Below, one piece after another: positions 61,651-64,000 of a stretch of 64,000 nt of DNA; position 1 is the first letter of the stretch, and each line of letters begins with the position of its first letter. Location: contig NZ_JASZYR010000014.1 in the NCBI RefSeq assembly GCF_030316855.1, positions 82,534 through 146,533 of the forward strand, written 5' to 3'. The position numbers were made by a program, and so were the translations under genes. The stretch comes from Variovorax sp. J22P240 (GTDB lineage Bacteria > Pseudomonadota > Gammaproteobacteria > Burkholderiales > Burkholderiaceae_C). The notes beneath the pieces were generated by a model that worked only from the letters and a program-made list of their open reading frames with translations, was not told the origin of the DNA and did not search any database.

Positions 61651-61962
61651 CGAAGTCTCCCAAGAGAAGATAAATGTGAAACTTTCACATCGGTAGTACT
61701 CTTGTCTTATAGTGATCGCCAACGGGATGTAAGACAGCGTCTGATGTGGCTGTCCCACTGGTAACCGGTGGTTAACATCGCCGCCATCAAGTCAGGAGCT
61801 TCGCGGTGAGCAAGGCCTTGCGAGTACTTATCGAGATCCGGTTGCGCCGTTCAGAAATCGTTCATGATTCAACATCGGACGATCGACTCAGCTTGTGGAT
61901 TCCGGACCTTCCACACAACCGCGCGAAGCTGGCCCAGGCCACAGAGTTCGCCAACAGACTCC
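61388..61962. other. Divergent control region with small frames
   Basis: This gap between the leftward zinc-ribbon unit and the rightward DUF6502 gene contains the palindrome at 61674, a possible leader ORF on the minus strand and a small plus-strand ORF from 61806. It is less GC-rich around 61660-61720, as expected for promoters. Confidence 0.5.
61674..61690. promoter_or_regulatory. 17-bp palindrome upstream of the zinc-ribbon operon
   Basis: ATGTGAAACTTTCACAT has perfect 8-bp arms around a single C. It is 24 bases upstream of the ATG at 61650, in a short AT-rich patch containing CTTATAGTG, and could be an operator. Confidence 0.5.
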
Positions 61963-62003
61963 ATGGCCCCGAAACACACTGGATCGAAGAACGCCAAGCA
62001 TGA
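61806..62003 (+). CDS. Small hypothetical protein upstream of DUF6502
   Basis: A GTG at 61806 with CAGGAG eight to twelve bases before it opens 65 codons: SKALRVLIEIRLRRSEIVHD, SLWIPDLPHNRAKLAQATEF and a short tail. The composition is protein-like. It overlaps the chosen DUF6502 start by 41 bases; if the DUF6502 protein starts at the ATG 62032 instead, there is no overlap. No family recognised. Confidence 0.4.
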   Translation: MSKALRVLIEIRLRRSEIVHDSTSDDRLSLWIPDLPHNRAKLAQATEFANRLHGPETHWIEERQA

Positions 62004-62880
62004 TCCGGCCCTCGGCGCAGTGCGGCAACGCATGGCGCGGGGCAGAGAAGGGCAGCTCGCGTGGGTCACCGAGGCCTGCGCGCGCGTGCTGCGTCCATTG
62101 GTCCGGCTCGCCCTTGCCTTTGGCGTCAAGCATGCGCAGCTGGAGGAAGTGCTCCGCGACATCCTGGTCGACGAAGCACGTCGCGCGTGGGTCGACAAAG
62201 GCACCGCGCCCAATATCAGCCAGTTGTCGGTGACCACCGGCCTGAACCGCAAGGCCGTGACGACGATGGTGCGTGAAGAGGTGGCTTCATTGCCCCAAAC
62301 GGAGATGTCGGCGGAGGCCAAAACCTTGACGTTGTGGCTTCAGATGTTCTCGGACAACCCAGCCCACCGCTCGCTGCCCATCGTGTCCGAGGACGAATCG
62401 GTGCCGTCCTTCGAGAGCGTCGCGCGGCGCGCCAGCCGAGGCAACGTGCACCACCGGGTCATTCTTGATGAACTGGTGCGTCTCCACATGGCGACAGAGC
62501 GCAATGGCACGACCCAACTCGCCGTCGCCGGCTTCGTGCCGGCGAGCGACCTGAAAGGGATGCTCTCGTTCCTCGGCGACAACTCGCGTGATCACCTGTT
62601 GGCGGGCGTGGCGAACACCATTGGCGAGAGGCCTCCCCTGCTCGAGCGATCGGTGTTCGCGGCCGGCATCTCGCTCGAGGAATGCGAGCGCATTCATCAA
62701 CTCGCTCGCGAACGCTGGGGCGGCCTTCATGACGAGCTCACGCGCGAGATGAGACGCGCGTACGAGGCCGCGGACAAGACGGCTTCGGGGCGCATCCGGG
62801 TCGGGATCTACACCTACTTCGAAGACGCCGCGGTCGAGAACGCGGCCCCGCCAGCAGCACCCTCCAAATCATCGGGATAG
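61963..62880 (+). CDS. DUF6502 family protein
   Basis: The ATG at 61963 gives 305 residues; ATG 62032 is an alternative. RPLVRLALAFGVKHAQLEEVLRDILVDEARR and ISQLSVTTGLNRKAVTTMVREE read as a helix-turn-helix-like N-terminal region typical of DUF6502. The second half is mostly helical (ERIHQLARERWGGLHDELTREMRRAYEA). Function unknown; a DNA-binding role is possible. It is followed by a small ORF and a convergent DUF5666 gene, a pairing I have seen named together in related genomes. Confidence 0.8.
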   Translation: MAPKHTGSKNAKHDPALGAVRQRMARGREGQLAWVTEACARVLRPLVRLALAFGVKHAQLEEVLRDILVDEARRAWVDKGTAPNISQLSVTTGLNRKAVTTMVREEVASLPQTEMSAEAKTLTLWLQMFSDNPAHRSLPIVSEDESVPSFESVARRASRGNVHHRVILDELVRLHMATERNGTTQLAVAGFVPASDLKGMLSFLGDNSRDHLLAGVANTIGERPPLLERSVFAAGISLEECERIHQLARERWGGLHDELTREMRRAYEAADKTASGRIRVGIYTYFEDAAVENAAPPAAPSKSSG

Positions 62881-62885
62881 AAGGC

Positions 62886-63140
62886 ATGACCAGACGACTG
62901 CTTCGAAATGTCCACGGTCGTACCGAGCTTGACGAAGCGGCCCTGTGTCGCGCCGATGTGCCTTATGCGAATCGTCTGCCATGGGTTGAGCATCTTCAGG
63001 CCCTGGGCTGGATCAGCCGCGTCAGCCAATCTCTCGTGGCGAGAACGATGGCAGACGTGGCCGAACAGCAGTTGAAGGAGGCTGTGGCCGCGGTGGGCGA
63101 CTCGGCGGAGAAGGTGCGAGAGTACCTTCGAAAGCTATGA
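62886..63140 (+). CDS. Small hypothetical protein after DUF6502
   Basis: The ATG is six bases after the DUF6502 stop and the frame has 84 codons. The second half, WISRVSQSLVARTMADVAEQ followed by QLKEAVAAVGDSAEKVREYL, reads as a real amphipathic helix or coiled coil; the first half is less convincing. It may be translated with the DUF6502 gene. No family recognised. Confidence 0.4.
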   Translation: MTRRLLRNVHGRTELDEAALCRADVPYANRLPWVEHLQALGWISRVSQSLVARTMADVAEQQLKEAVAAVGDSAEKVREYLRKL

Positions 63141-63286
63141 CACGGCACGCTCCGGGCGCGGCGCAAAACCCGTTCGCCACAAATGAACTGCTAATCGGCG
63201 AAGAGTCGTTTCGGACGCCTATGGGCGGCACAGCCTCCTGAATGCGGCAGCGCCCGTCATGGCCGACACCCAAGCGACGATGCCCC

Positions 63287-64000
63287 TCAATCGAAGACGA
63301 CGTGCGTCGCCGCCAAGACATCGTTGGCGATTCGAGCGCCTGTGATCGTCACCTTAGTTCCGTTGCGCAGGTTCGCTTCGGTCCCATTGGTGAACTCTGC
63401 CTGAGTTGCGTCCACGGCCTGTCCCTTCACCTTGAAGTCCGAAGACGACTTGAATGCGCCAATGGAACCGATCACCTGGAACGCGTCGCTGTTGCCGCCG
63501 CTCCCCGGTGCCTTCTTGACCTTGATCTTGGTGACCAGCAGGATTCCGTTGGAAACGGTCCCCGCAACGTCAACCTCCACACCATTGCCAAGCGAGGACA
63601 ACGCTCCACCCGAGACCTTGGCCGAAGAAGCATCCACCGGAATGCCGAGGACGCGGAAGAAGTTTGCCCCCGCATAGTCCGTCACCACCCCGCCGAGTTG
63701 CCGTCGCGCGCCGTTGGTGAGCGACAACGGGTACCAAAGCTCAACCAACTTGGCTTTTAGCAGCCCAGACGAAGGCTGCGAGTCTGCGCGAACTCGCACA
63801 TTGACACCCGAGGTCAGAGCGCCCGCTTCGGTTGTCGCTGCCCTGGTGTCGATGGTCAGTCCCCCGATCGTGAATCTCCCGGGCGCCACGTTTTGCACCG
63901 TGCCGGAAAGGATTGGCGTTTCGAGGGAGTGTTGCTCCACGCGTGTCGCACGCAGCACACCCAGCCCTGCTGGCAGACCCCAGACCTTCACAGCGACGCC
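63287..64000 (-). CDS. DUF5666 domain protein, 5' end outside window
   Basis: The frame is open to the right edge, so the start and any signal peptide are missing. Three repeats of the DUF5666 beta-barrel are visible: ILSGTVQNVAPGRFTIGGLTID, then LGGVVTDYAGANFFRVLGIPVDAS with GNGVEVDVAGTVSNGILLVTKIKVK, then VIGSIGAFKSSSDFKVKGQAVDA with NGTKVTITGARIANDVLAATHV. These small barrels occur in exported lipoproteins of unknown function in Burkholderiales. It is convergent with the DUF6502 gene. Confidence 0.88.
   Translation of the reverse strand, partial: GVAVKVWGLPAGLGVLRATRVEQHSLETPILSGTVQNVAPGRFTIGGLTIDTRAATTEAGALTSGVNVRVRADSQPSSGLLKAKLVELWYPLSLTNGARRQLGGVVTDYAGANFFRVLGIPVDASSAKVSGGALSSLGNGVEVDVAGTVSNGILLVTKIKVKKAPGSGGNSDAFQVIGSIGAFKSSSDFKVKGQAVDATQAEFTNGTEANLRNGTKVTITGARIANDVLAATHVVFD

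Noticed and set aside
1..64000. tRNA, rRNA, prophage or integrative-element boundaries
   Set aside because: No tRNA-like cloverleaf, rRNA stretch, integrase, phage gene or flanking direct repeat was recognised by eye. A tRNAscan or attachment-site search would be decisive.

Overview
The window looks like chromosomal DNA of a high-GC betaproteobacterium of the order Burkholderiales (Comamonadaceae / Rubrivivax-Leptothrix type). The reasons are three TctC-type periplasmic 'Bug' receptors, a Burkholderia-type general porin, GcvA-like LysR regulators, a 180-kDa-type NAD-glutamate dehydrogenase, a DUF6351 lipoprotein and a DUF6502/DUF5666 neighbourhood. No rRNA, tRNA, CRISPR array, prophage or intact insertion sequence was seen. 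Coding islands are separated by unusually long intergenic stretches that hold decayed genes and degenerate dispersed repeats.

Layout. 1-4.5 kb: 3' part of an arylsulfatase, an ICMT-like membrane methyltransferase, a fossil IS5-type transposase N-terminus, a YebC-type regulator, then about 1.3 kb of decayed DNA with a ferredoxin-like cysteine motif. 4.5-10.1 kb: DUF6351 lipoprotein, a frameshifted DUF4287 gene, a VOC protein and a divergent MocR regulator. 10.5-14.6 kb: LysR regulator divergent from a fused aconitase-type dehydratase and a Bug receptor. 15-17.5 kb: small metabolic genes (ICMT-like, tautomerase, DUF938 methyltransferase). 18-21.6 kb: tightly overlapping GMC oxidoreductase - MFS - SDR operon. 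21.8-24.6 kb: GH15 glycosidase plus aldose-1-epimerase.

25-36.9 kb is the most distinctive region. A leftward arm (quinone oxidoreductase, AraC regulator, BKACE-family cleavage enzyme, SDR, porin, YeiH-type exporter) faces a rightward arm (Bug, TauD-type dioxygenase, BKACE, Bug, BKACE) that contains an internal tandem duplication and ends at a broken copy of the AraC gene. Together these could import an organic acid through porin and Bug receptors, oxidise it (dioxygenase, SDR, quinone oxidoreductase) and cleave beta-keto acids with acetyl-CoA (BKACE). The YeiH exporter beside a TauD-type dioxygenase makes a sulfonated substrate possible.

37-39.9 kb: TetR regulator and carotenoid-cleavage-type oxygenase with a matching palindrome, plus a DUF1330 gene. 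40.6-45.1 kb: LysR - class C26 amidohydrolase - DUF2817 M14-type peptidase - MHS-family transporter, a compact and very GC-rich unit that may take up and hydrolyse peptides or gamma-glutamyl compounds. 45.5-53 kb: frameshifted DUF1161 gene, NAD-glutamate dehydrogenase and a bestrophin-like DUF4239 membrane protein. 53.7-58 kb: LysR regulator, DUF4242, MFS and a secreted DUF1036-like protein. 58.9-61.7 kb: leftward unit of zinc-ribbon membrane proteins, one with a long Gly-rich tail, ahead of an exopolysaccharide-type sugar transferase. 61.8-64 kb: DUF6502 protein and the end of a DUF5666 protein.

Family names rest on reading motifs by eye; no database search was possible. Repeats and operators were found by direct comparison of the sequence.
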